From an uncultured Kordiimonas sp. (lineage in GTDB: Bacteria > Pseudomonadota > Alphaproteobacteria > Sphingomonadales > Kordiimonadaceae): a stretch of 64,000 nucleotides of DNA. The stretch spans positions 806,001 through 870,000 of the forward strand of contig CANLMI010000001.1 in NCBI GenBank assembly GCA_947492375.1, written 5' to 3'. Positions 25,691 to 33,478 of this stretch are shown piece after piece. Position numbers and translations under genes: made by a program. Each line of letters opens with the position of its first letter. Position 1 is the first letter of the stretch. The notes under the pieces were generated by a model. The model was not told the origin of the DNA. It saw only the letters and a list, made by a program, of their open reading frames with translations, and did not search any database.

Positions 25691-25976
25691 TGTTTTCAGG
25701 CCTCAATCGGGCGGGACTGGTGGATTTGGCACTGACTTGAATGCTATATTTGACGATTTTAATCAAGAATTCTTTCCTGAACGATTAAATAATGCGCCTT
25801 TTGTTTTTAATCCCGATCCTAGCGTGTTAGCAGGTATAAACGACATTAACGCTGGCATCGCAAGCAACCAAGCTAGAGCACGCGCCAAAAAGCTTGGAAG
25901 CGGTCAAGTATCTGTTGTTATTGGCGCGCTTATCATTGTCGGGGGTATATTAGTTGCTAGAAAGGCGATTAGCTAA
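25674..25976 (+). CDS. Tail-anchored virion protein, last phage gene
   Basis: 100 residues. A soluble part contains SVLAGINDINAGIASNQ, and a C-terminal helix (VSVVIGALIIVGGILV) ends ARKAIS. It is the intact counterpart of the relic at 9818-10087. The end overlaps the opposing HTH-tailed gene by four bases. Probably a minor membrane protein of the virion. Confidence 0.7.
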   Translation: MVLKVNVFRPQSGGTGGFGTDLNAIFDDFNQEFFPERLNNAPFVFNPDPSVLAGINDINAGIASNQARARAKKLGSGQVSVVIGALIIVGGILVARKAIS

Positions 25977-26410
25977 CTTTTAAGATACCTTTGGGCTGTG
26001 CGTTTTGTTACACCAAGCCGCTTTGATATAAAATCAGTATTCTTGCCGTTGCTGCGCATCCGTTGTGCAGCTTTTATCTTCTCTTTTTGTTTATTCTTCC
26101 GCACCCGAGCACCTACAAACCGCCATAAAAATCTTATGTTTTTTTCTGAAATATCAAATTTACTAAGGCATGTGACTGCTTGATTAAGCGATTTACCGTC
26201 GTCAATCATCATCGCTATCATTAAATCAATGTGCCTAGTATGTGATATATCGGCAACAGAAAATGCTTTATCCAGCTTTTTTTTATCCGCAATTATGGCT
26301 AATTCTTCTGAAATATCTGCAAATAATCTACTTGCATAGCTCGCGGCTTCTTCTGGAATTTCACTTGTGATTAGTGATGTTTTATTCTGAAAACTAAACT
26401 TCTGGTTCAT
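25973..26410 (-). CDS. HTH-tailed element protein, copy 2
   Basis: 145 residues, paralogous to the gene at 11150-11590, with the same charged helical body and an HTH-like C-terminus (FISKRLGVTKRTAQRYL). It is the only gene at the right end of the prophage and lies 128 bp from the attachment core, against 130 bp in copy 1. The conserved place beside the recombination site and the presumed DNA-binding end make it a candidate regulator or recombination-directionality factor. Direct evidence is lacking. Confidence 0.8.
   Translation of the reverse strand: MNQKFSFQNKTSLITSEIPEEAASYASRLFADISEELAIIADKKKLDKAFSVADISHTRHIDLMIAMMIDDGKSLNQAVTCLSKFDISEKNIRFLWRFVGARVRKNKQKEKIKAAQRMRSNGKNTDFISKRLGVTKRTAQRYLKS
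25981..26059. repeat. Near-identical 79-bp direct repeat, right copy
   Basis: Matches 11161-11239 with three mismatches by eye; it is the 3' coding end of the right HTH-tailed gene. Confidence 0.9.
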
Positions 26411-26537
26411 TAATTCGCCCTCTGCGTTCTTATCTTGATAATCAGAAGCGACTTAAGAAAAAGTTAATGAGAATGTATCGAAGGTTTTAAAAATACACGT
26501 AAATCTATCAAGGAAGTGGTGCAAACGACATTTAATA

Positions 26538-26565
26538 AATTTCCCATAATATAAATTATACGTGT
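26538..26565. other. Right attachment (dif-like) site
   Basis: The core AATTTCCCATAATATAAA is followed by TTATACGTGTT. Read as dif: XerC-like arm ATTTCCCATAA, central TATAAA, XerD-like arm TTATACGTGTT, with the CATAA/TTAT inner arms that dif sites share. The flank AAATTATACGTGT mirrors the left site's left flank. If correct, this may be the functional chromosome-dimer-resolution site. Confidence 0.55.
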
Positions 26566-26684
26566 TAAATTTATCGACCCTGTCCAATTTATCGCTATTC
26601 AATAAGAATAAATATAAGGTCTAAGATCAAGAATTCTTCGTACTAAGTTGGTGATACAAATTATACCTTTGAGGTGCGGAAATA

Positions 26685-27392
26685 GTGAAATCCATTGCAA
26701 TCATTGGCGTTTCAGGCGCTATCGGTAAGTCCTTCTTACGTGAAGTCAAAAGACGGCATCCGGTTTCCAGAGTATATGGCTTCAGCCGGTTAAAACCTAA
26801 TGAGGTTATAGATCTTACTTGGCACCATATTGATCTTACTGATGAAGCCACCATTGAAGAAGCCAGTTCCAAGGTTACCGAACCTCTTGATCTTGTTATT
26901 CTAGCAACAGGTATTCTGCATAATACTAGCCTTCAACCGGAAAAATCGCTTCGGGACCTCTCTATCGATAATTTTGAGCGAGTTTTTAAAATCAACACGA
27001 TTGGGCCAGCGCTTATTGCCAAATATTTTTTACCTAAGTTGAACCGAAAAAGCCGCTCTGTATTCGCAGCATTATCAGCGCGTGTTGGCAGCATTGAAGA
27101 TAACAACCTTGGTGGTTGGTATGCTTACCGCGCCTCAAAAGCAGCGCTCAATATGATCATTAAAACTGCGAGTATCGAAATCGCACGGCGTAATAAACAC
27201 GCGATTATCGCAGGGCTTCACCCAGGTACCGTTGATAGTAATCTATCAAAGCCCTTTCAAGCCAATGTACCGGATGGGAAACTATTCACTGCTGATTATT
27301 CTGCAAACAAATTATTGGATGTACTCGAAGGTTTATCAGGGGCAGATAGTGGCCATGTCTTTGATTTCAACGGTATTAAAATCCCATCTTAG
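26685..27392 (+). CDS. SDR-family oxidoreductase (C-factor-like)
   Basis: 235 residues. The Rossmann motif GVSGAIGKS is close to the N-terminus, and the catalytic YAYRASKAALN gives the YxxxK motif. The length and pattern fit C-factor/CsgA-like short-chain dehydrogenases that are often found next to photolyase genes. It is separated from the photolyase gene by only 11 bases, so both likely form one operon. Substrate unknown. Confidence 0.88.
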   Translation: MKSIAIIGVSGAIGKSFLREVKRRHPVSRVYGFSRLKPNEVIDLTWHHIDLTDEATIEEASSKVTEPLDLVILATGILHNTSLQPEKSLRDLSIDNFERVFKINTIGPALIAKYFLPKLNRKSRSVFAALSARVGSIEDNNLGGWYAYRASKAALNMIIKTASIEIARRNKHAIIAGLHPGTVDSNLSKPFQANVPDGKLFTADYSANKLLDVLEGLSGADSGHVFDFNGIKIPS

Positions 27393-27403
27393 AAGGCTAT
27401 TTT

Positions 27404-28831
27404 ATGTCGAAAGAAAAAGTCTCAATCGTTTGGTTCCGACAAGACCTCAGGCTTTCGGACAATCCAGCATTAATCGCTGCTTTGCAGAACGGTACTATAT
27501 TGCCGATTTACATTTTAGATGATGAAAATGCCGATGAATGGAAAATGGGTGCTGCAACTCGCGTATGGCTTCATCATTCGCTAATTGCTCTCAGAAAATC
27601 GCTCAACGGCAACCTCTCGCTCTTTCACGGCAATGCAGAAAATGTGCTGTCCAATCTTATTGAAGCCTACGATATTCAGGGTATTTACTGGAACCGCTGC
27701 TATGAACCGTGGCGAATTAAACGGGATAGTAAGATCAAAACTATCCTTCAAGACGCAAATATAACGGTAGAAAGCTTTAACGCCTCGCTTTTATGGGAAC
27801 CATGGACCGTTAAAAAAGCGGATGGCACTCCCTACCGTGTTTTCAGCCCATTCTATTACAAAGGCTGTGAAACCGCCGCACCTCCGCGCGAACCAATGCC
27901 AAAACCTGAACAGATTGACGCCGTTCGAGCAACCGATAGTTTAAACTTGAATGACCTGACCTTGCTGCCCTCAACCCCACGCTGGGACGAAGGCATGATG
28001 GATAACTGGCGGCCGGGTGAAGTTGGTGCTGAGGAATGTTTATCGAAATTTCTCGATAATGGCCTAGCAGGTTACAAGAATGGCCGTAATATTCCTTCAA
28101 AGCGAAACGTCTCACGGCTGTCACCCTACCTGCAAACTGGTGAAATATCCCCAAACACCGTTTGGTATCGTGCGAAGGAAAACGGTGAAGGCCCAGATCT
28201 GAAACATTTCTGTTCAGAACTTGGCTGGCGGGAATTTTCTTACTATCTTTTGTACCATTTCCCGACTTTGCCGGAGAAAAACCATCAGCCCAAGTTCGAT
28301 AATTTTCCATGGGTAAAAGATGATAATGCTTTGGATGCATGGCAGCGCGGCGAAACCGGCATTCCAATTGTTGACGCAGGCATGCGCGAGCTTTGGCAAA
28401 CAGGCTATATGCATAATCGGGTACGGATGATTGTTGCTTCGTTCCTGATCAAGAACCTCCTTATTCATTGGCGTAAAGGCGCAGAGTGGTTTTGGGATAC
28501 GCTTATAGATGCAGACCTTGCCAACAATAGCGCAAGCTGGCAGTGGGTTGCAGGGTCAGGCGCCGACGCAGCACCCTATTTCAGAATATTCAATCCGGTT
28601 AGTCAGGCACAAAAATTTGACCCATCGGGCACCTACATCAGAAAATATGTACCAGAAATACGCGATTTACCTGACAAATATCTTTTTGCCCCGTGGGAAG
28701 CACCTGCAACCATTTTGGCAGGTGCGAATATAAAACTTGGTAACACTTATCCAAAGCCAATTGCAGATCTTAAGCTTTCACGCGCGGCGGCTCTGGAGGC
28801 ATTTCAAAGTTTAAAGCAATCAGAGGCTTAA
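27404..28831 (+). CDS. phr: Deoxyribodipyrimidine photolyase (class I type)
   Basis: A 475-residue photolyase that uses blue light and FADH- to split pyrimidine dimers. The N-terminal antenna domain begins VWFRQDLRLSDNP. The FAD domain includes GRNIPSKRNVSRLSPYL, the helix GMRELWQTGYMHNRVRM and WVAGSGADAAPYFRIFNP. Length is standard. It lies between the SDR and the iron-sulfur photolyase gene, with one base before the next start. Confidence 0.93.
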   Translation: MSKEKVSIVWFRQDLRLSDNPALIAALQNGTILPIYILDDENADEWKMGAATRVWLHHSLIALRKSLNGNLSLFHGNAENVLSNLIEAYDIQGIYWNRCYEPWRIKRDSKIKTILQDANITVESFNASLLWEPWTVKKADGTPYRVFSPFYYKGCETAAPPREPMPKPEQIDAVRATDSLNLNDLTLLPSTPRWDEGMMDNWRPGEVGAEECLSKFLDNGLAGYKNGRNIPSKRNVSRLSPYLQTGEISPNTVWYRAKENGEGPDLKHFCSELGWREFSYYLLYHFPTLPEKNHQPKFDNFPWVKDDNALDAWQRGETGIPIVDAGMRELWQTGYMHNRVRMIVASFLIKNLLIHWRKGAEWFWDTLIDADLANNSASWQWVAGSGADAAPYFRIFNPVSQAQKFDPSGTYIRKYVPEIRDLPDKYLFAPWEAPATILAGANIKLGNTYPKPIADLKLSRAAALEAFQSLKQSEA

Positions 28832-28832
28832 A

Positions 28833-30356
28833 GTGCGAAACTTGATTTATATATTGGGCGACCAACTAAGCCTTAACATCTCATCTCTGGAGGGTGCAGA
28901 CCCATTGCAGGATGTCATCCTTATGGCTGAAGTAATGGAAGAGGCAACCTATGTTAAGCATCACAAAAAAAAGATCGCATTTATTTTCTCCGCAATGCGT
29001 CACTTCGCAGAAGAACTAAGAGAAAACGGATACATAGTTCGCTATACAAAGCTCAGTACAGCAGACAACAACGGTACTTTCGCAGATGAACTTTTGCGTG
29101 CAGTTGATGACTTAAACCCTGAAAAAATTATCATCACCGAACCATCAGAGTACCGCGTACTGGAAGATGTACGATCATGGCAAAAACAAATTTCGACCCC
29201 AATTGCAATTCTTGAAGATACCCGTTTCATTGCAACCAAACAGGAATTTTCTGATTGGGTAAAGGGGCGTAAGGCGCTGAGAATGGAGTATTTCTACCGA
29301 GATATTCGGCGCAAAACCAATCTATTAATGGATGGTAAAAAACCAATCGGCGGCGCATGGAATTATGATAGCGAAAACCGTAAACCGGCGGCAGATGACC
29401 TCTTTATGCCCTCCCCGCTTACATTCCAGCCAGACAGGATAACGGGCGAAATACTTGAGCTTATTGAAACGCGTTTTGCTGATCATTTTGGCGATGTGGA
29501 TAATTTTTGGTTTGGCGTTACACGACAACATGCAGAAGCTGCATTTAAGCACTTTATCGCTTCAGCCTTGGCTAATTTCGGCGCATATCAAGACGCCATG
29601 CTGACTGGTCAAAAGTATTTATATCATTCGGTTATATCGCTTTATCTGAATGTTGGCCTTCTTGATCCGTTAACTATGTGCAAAATGGTTGAAGAGGCAT
29701 ACTTAAACGGCAGCGTGCCATTGAATTCAGCAGAAGGGTTTATTCGACAAATCATCGGTTGGCGTGAATATATTCGTGGTATTTACTGGCTGAAAATGCC
29801 TGGCTATGAAGCTAATAATTTCTTTGATACCAAACGCCCCTTACCTGATTTTTACTGGTCTGGTGAAACCGATATGCGCTGTATGAGCGAAGCAATCGGC
29901 CAAACGAAAAGTGATGCCTATGCTCATCATATTCAACGCCTCATGGTAACAGGTAATTTTGCACTTTTGATTGGTGCAAACCCAAGTGAAGTCCATGAAT
30001 GGTACCTTACTGTGTACGCAGACGCCTTTGAGTGGGTTGAAATGCCTAATACGATTGGTATGAGCCAGTTTGCAGATGGTGGCTTATTGGGATCGAAACC
30101 CTATATATCAAGCGGAAATTACATTTCTAAAATGTCGAATTATTGCAGTGAATGCAAATACAATGTGAAAGAAAAAACAGGTGAAGGCGCCTGCCCTTTT
30201 AATTCATTATATTGGCATTTCCTCGATCGGAACTCGCACAAATTGAAAGGTAACCCTCGCCTTGGTCCGGTTTACAGAACGTGGGAGCGGATGAACGAAG
30301 ATAAACAACAAGAGTACCTGAAAAGTGCTGAAAATTTTCTTGCGACACTTACCTAG
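28833..30356 (+). CDS. Iron-sulfur bacterial cryptochrome / (6-4) photolyase (FeS-BCP)
   Basis: 507 residues, GTG start. The four cluster cysteines are seen at 350 (MRCMSE), 438 and 441 (YCSECKY) and 454 (ACPFN). These are the spacings and, as far as I recall, the very positions known for Agrobacterium PhrB, a 4Fe-4S (6-4) photolyase. The N-terminal YILGDQLSL is typical of the group. It follows the class I photolyase by one base, giving a repair pair for both dimer and (6-4) lesions. It converges on the DUF2256 gene. Confidence 0.92.
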   Translation: MRNLIYILGDQLSLNISSLEGADPLQDVILMAEVMEEATYVKHHKKKIAFIFSAMRHFAEELRENGYIVRYTKLSTADNNGTFADELLRAVDDLNPEKIIITEPSEYRVLEDVRSWQKQISTPIAILEDTRFIATKQEFSDWVKGRKALRMEYFYRDIRRKTNLLMDGKKPIGGAWNYDSENRKPAADDLFMPSPLTFQPDRITGEILELIETRFADHFGDVDNFWFGVTRQHAEAAFKHFIASALANFGAYQDAMLTGQKYLYHSVISLYLNVGLLDPLTMCKMVEEAYLNGSVPLNSAEGFIRQIIGWREYIRGIYWLKMPGYEANNFFDTKRPLPDFYWSGETDMRCMSEAIGQTKSDAYAHHIQRLMVTGNFALLIGANPSEVHEWYLTVYADAFEWVEMPNTIGMSQFADGGLLGSKPYISSGNYISKMSNYCSECKYNVKEKTGEGACPFNSLYWHFLDRNSHKLKGNPRLGPVYRTWERMNEDKQQEYLKSAENFLATLT

Positions 30357-30359
30357 CAT

Positions 30360-30509
30360 TTATTCTTTACCGGTGTTACGGCGGCAACGTTCCGAACAGT
30401 ATTTTACATTTTCCCAATCTTTCGACCATTTTTTGCGCCATACAAATGGGCGCATGCACACGGGGCAAACTTTAATGGGTAAGTCAGACTTTTTACGCAT
30501 CTTGGCCAT
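30360..30509 (-). CDS. DUF2256 Cys-rich mini-protein
   Basis: 49 residues. Two Cys pairs, CPVC and CSERC, surround a Trp/Lys-rich centre ([15 protein letters not shown]), the DUF2256 pattern of a small zinc-binding protein commonly linked to photolyase/cryptochrome genes. It begins three bases downstream of the cryptochrome stop on the same strand and probably closes that operon. Function is unknown; a partner of the photoreceptor is a guess. Confidence 0.85.
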   Translation of the reverse strand: MAKMRKKSDLPIKVCPVCMRPFVWRKKWSKDWENVKYCSERCRRNTGKE

Positions 30510-30512
30510 AAC

Positions 30513-32066
30513 CTAATCAAAAAGACTCAGTTGGTTTTTATTTTCAGGCTTACGCTTTTTATTCCCAGCCCCCATCGTTTGCTTGACACCGCTTTTGCGG
30601 CTACCATGTTTTACAACAATTTTCTTAGCCTTTTCTTTATGTCCAGCGCCGCGCCGAACGGCCCACACCTTATCGCGTGCGTACCGGGCAGCTTCTTGAT
30701 GATCAAAGATACGATCAGGGTATGACTTTCCGATAATATTACGAGCATCAGGTGCCAACCATGGCTCATGAATAAAAGCATCTGGCATAGACGCAAGCTC
30801 TGGCACCCATGTGCGGATAAATTCGCCATCAGGGTCTTGGTCGTACCCTTGTTTTAGCGGATTATATATTCTTATGGCGTTAATACCTGTCGTACCTGAT
30901 TGCATCTGGACCTGTGACCAATGAATACCGGGTTCATAATCTGTAAAAAGTTTTGCAAGATGATTTCCCGGGCGTTTCCAGTGCAGCCAAAGATGATAGC
31001 TAGCTGTTGCCATCAGCATCGCGCGCATTCGAAAATTAATCCATCCCGTTGCGATAAGCGATCGCATACACGCATCCAAAAATGGGTATCCGGTTTCGCC
31101 TAAAATCCATGCCTCAAATTTAGGGTTATGGTTCGCAGGATCACGTAGACCATTATAGGCAGGATGAAAGTTTTTAAATTCTATCGACGGCTCGTCCTCC
31201 AGCTTTTGCATGAAATGACACCGCCAATGAAGCCTGGCAGAAAAAGCCGTCATGGAACCGCGCCAACCGTTTTTCTTTACAATCTTGGCTTGCTTCAACG
31301 CGTATTGCCGCGACCATGTTGCTTGTGCGACCTCCCGCATCGACAGAACGCCGTGCGCAATATAAGGGGACAAGCGCGAGCAAGTGGCCCTCGACCGAAG
31401 CGGGCTGGACATTGTGCGCCTGTATGGTTCCCCGCGTTCATGAAGAAAGCTATTAAGGGTGTGCTCCGCTTGCTGTCGTCCGCCAATTTGCCGGTCACTG
31501 CAATGATCTGGTTTTAGCTTAAGGTCGCCCGGTGCTGGCACTGGATCAGATGATACTTTCTTAGCCCAGATAATATCTGAAGGTGTGGAGACAATAGTTT
31601 CGCCCATAAAACGATCCCATTCCTTTGCCCAACCATTTCGAGATTTCAATCTGCGAATAACGCCGTCCTGACGGTCTTCAAACCAGTTAATATTCGATGA
31701 TTTACACCAGTTAGCCACAGCAAGATCACGCTCATATGTCCAGCCATTGCCGGTTTCCTGATGCGAATACAAGTTAGCTATACCAACTGATTGATGTAAT
31801 TCGTGAAAGATTGAAACAGCGTCACCAACTTTAACGCTTAATCGCCCGCCGAATGCTTTCAAATCAGTGTCCAGGCTTCGCAGGCATTCGACTAAAAAAT
31901 CATAATGACGCTCTGAGGTATCTTTTAAGGCCCAGTATTCAGGTTCAATGATATAGAGAGGTAATATAGCCCGACCACACACCGCAGCATTCAAAAGCGG
32001 TCGGTGATCATGGATGCGTAAATCACGCTTAAACCATACAATATTGACTGGCCCGTTCTCAGCCAT
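30513..32066 (-). CDS. Cryptochrome/photolyase-family flavoprotein with clamp-binding tail
   Basis: A 517-residue paralogue. The N-terminal antenna domain starts NIVWFKRDLRIHDH, and the FAD domain has MSSPLRSRATCSRLSPYI, LDACMRSLIATGWINFRMR and INAIRIYNP. After about residue 465 comes a lysine-rich extension that ends NQLSLFD. QLSLF fits the sliding-clamp (DnaN)-binding consensus exactly. Start 32066 is chosen because it gives the family N-terminus and overlaps the preceding gene by eight bases. Whether it repairs DNA or senses light is open. Confidence 0.9.
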   Translation of the reverse strand: MAENGPVNIVWFKRDLRIHDHRPLLNAAVCGRAILPLYIIEPEYWALKDTSERHYDFLVECLRSLDTDLKAFGGRLSVKVGDAVSIFHELHQSVGIANLYSHQETGNGWTYERDLAVANWCKSSNINWFEDRQDGVIRRLKSRNGWAKEWDRFMGETIVSTPSDIIWAKKVSSDPVPAPGDLKLKPDHCSDRQIGGRQQAEHTLNSFLHERGEPYRRTMSSPLRSRATCSRLSPYIAHGVLSMREVAQATWSRQYALKQAKIVKKNGWRGSMTAFSARLHWRCHFMQKLEDEPSIEFKNFHPAYNGLRDPANHNPKFEAWILGETGYPFLDACMRSLIATGWINFRMRAMLMATASYHLWLHWKRPGNHLAKLFTDYEPGIHWSQVQMQSGTTGINAIRIYNPLKQGYDQDPDGEFIRTWVPELASMPDAFIHEPWLAPDARNIIGKSYPDRIFDHQEAARYARDKVWAVRRGAGHKEKAKKIVVKHGSRKSGVKQTMGAGNKKRKPENKNQLSLFD

Positions 32067-33015
32067 ATTGATCGAGGATCGCCTGCGCGATTTGCGCGCC
32101 GCTTTCAAAGGCATATTCTACTTTACCGCCCAGACACCAGTCACCTCCCACAAAAAATGTATTCGAGGCATTACTTAAATAGGGTTCTCCCAAAGGCTTA
32201 ACCGTTTGGGCGTAACGCCATCGGTGTGCTGTTTTGATCAAAGGTTCGGGTGCCGCACCCATTGTATATATAAACGCTTCGAATATCTGGTCTGCCGCAT
32301 CCTTTGGCGAAAGCTCTAAATTCTGTTGGCTCCATTCTGGATTTGCATGCACTGTCCAGCTATCCGCCTTGAAATCACGGCCAGTTTTCGAACTGTTGCG
32401 ACCAATCCAACTGATGATCTCATCATTGCCCCGCCAACTTTTTATATCAATTGGCAGTCTCTCTTCGAACACAAGCATAAGCGCCCAGCACGGCGCAACA
32501 GACACTTTATTAAGTGTATCATCAAATCCCAGTTTCGCCGCTGCTGTAAGTGCCGTCGCCTGAGCAACAGGAATTGTTGAAATCACGTAATCATACGGGC
32601 CGTGGATTGTATCATTAACTGTCAACCACCATTGGTTTTTACGTTGTTCGACGTTTGTTACCAAGTGGCCAGTCTGAAGGTTATGCAGTGCTAAAACAGA
32701 CTTAATCGGGCTATTCATATGCGCTGCACCAACATAGCAGGTTTTGTCATCCCGAACAGGCCACTCGGCTATATCGCCGGACTTTATCATGTCACCAATA
32801 AAGGTTGAAAAATCTTCTGTTTCGCTGGTGAAATACTGTGCCCCATGATCTGCAGTCACATCATTATCAAGGCGCCTTGTCGCCATACGGCCACCAGCCC
32901 CCCTGCTCTTTTCAAATATGTCAATTGCGGCACCAGATTGCCCTAATAAATGCGCACAAGAGGCAGCCGTCATACCTGCTCCGACGATGGCAATTTTTTT
33001 ATCTCTAAGCCCCAT
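32059..33015 (-). CDS. Renalase-like FAD-dependent oxidoreductase
   Basis: 318 residues. The dinucleotide-binding motif IAIVGAGMTAASCAHLL is followed by FEKSRGAGGRMATRR, as in renalase-like NAD(P)/FAD amine-oxidase relatives. The C-terminal block FVGGDWCLGGKVEYAFESG completes the FAD site. It is first in the minus-strand operon with the cryptochrome and DUF2256 genes. It may supply or modify flavin or a chromophore for its partners, but no substrate is known. Confidence 0.88.
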   Translation of the reverse strand: MGLRDKKIAIVGAGMTAASCAHLLGQSGAAIDIFEKSRGAGGRMATRRLDNDVTADHGAQYFTSETEDFSTFIGDMIKSGDIAEWPVRDDKTCYVGAAHMNSPIKSVLALHNLQTGHLVTNVEQRKNQWWLTVNDTIHGPYDYVISTIPVAQATALTAAAKLGFDDTLNKVSVAPCWALMLVFEERLPIDIKSWRGNDEIISWIGRNSSKTGRDFKADSWTVHANPEWSQQNLELSPKDAADQIFEAFIYTMGAAPEPLIKTAHRWRYAQTVKPLGEPYLSNASNTFFVGGDWCLGGKVEYAFESGAQIAQAILDQYG

Positions 33016-33126
33016 AAAACCCTCATGTAAATGATGTTATTGTGTACGTGATAGCTAACTAATTAGATTAGCAATAACCAATCCAAATCAATATGAAGCA
33101 TGTATAAAGGTTTTTGGGAGAATACT

Positions 33127-33333
33127 GTGACTGAAGCAGAGATTAGCGAAGTTATCGAGCTTGCTTGGGATGACCAAACCTCTTTCGATCTAATCGAAAA
33201 ACAAACTGGCCTTGCAGAAACAGCGGTTATTAAAATAATGCGTTCAGAGCTTAAGCCCCGCAGTTTCAAACTTTGGCGTAAACGCGTATCCGGCCGTAAA
33301 AGTAAACATGAGAAACTAAATATAGGTTGTTAG
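33127..33333 (+). CDS. TIGR03643-family small protein
   Basis: About 68 residues. EISEVIELAWDDQTSFDLIEK and RSELKPRSFKLWRKRVSGR match the TIGR03643/DUF2805-type family, an HTH-like small protein often found with photolyase and DUF2256 genes. GTG 33127 is preferred because GGGAG lies seven bases upstream; an ATG at 33100 would add nine residues. It is divergent from the FAD oxidoreductase. Confidence 0.8.
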   Translation: MTEAEISEVIELAWDDQTSFDLIEKQTGLAETAVIKIMRSELKPRSFKLWRKRVSGRKSKHEKLNIGC

Positions 33334-33478
33334 ATTAAAGAGGTAAAATATTTCATTAGCAATTATATTCATTGAGCTTTCCTGCCACCGACAAAACATC
33401 AGCCGTAAGTCACATTACTTTCTGTTTCTAATAGGGTGTATAATTTAAATACTCACTGGAGATCTAATTTCGTTCCCT

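Larger units (their letters stand above)
11720..26555 (+). mobile_element. Integrated tailless (PM2/FLiP-like) prophage
   Basis: Bounded by the 18-bp direct repeat AATTTCCCATAATATAAA, with copies 14,818 bp apart. Inside are a repressor/Cro pair, methyltransferase, Gp49-like protein, HUH Rep, short packaging ATPase, candidate capsid protein, many one-helix mini-proteins, beta-helix spike and SleB-type hydrolase. There is no integrase, terminase, portal or tail gene. Genes overlap tightly on one strand except for the two end genes. The content fits a membrane-containing icosahedral virus replicating by a rolling circle. The capsid fold is inferred, not shown. Confidence 0.8.

Noticed and set aside
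11720-26555. Tailed-phage (Caudoviricetes) prophage
   Set aside because: No terminase, portal, tail tube or tape-measure gene is present, and the ATPase is too short for a terminase.
11720-26555. Integrative plasmid or conjugative element
   Set aside because: No relaxase, type IV secretion or partition genes; the Rep is an HUH initiator, but capsid-type, spike and lysis genes favour a virus.
26520-26600. tRNA gene as attachment target
   Set aside because: No cloverleaf or tRNA 3' end can be seen at either attachment site; the core looks dif-like instead.
27843-28367. 174-codon minus-strand frame
   Set aside because: Fully antisense to a clear photolyase gene; no motif or ribosome site.
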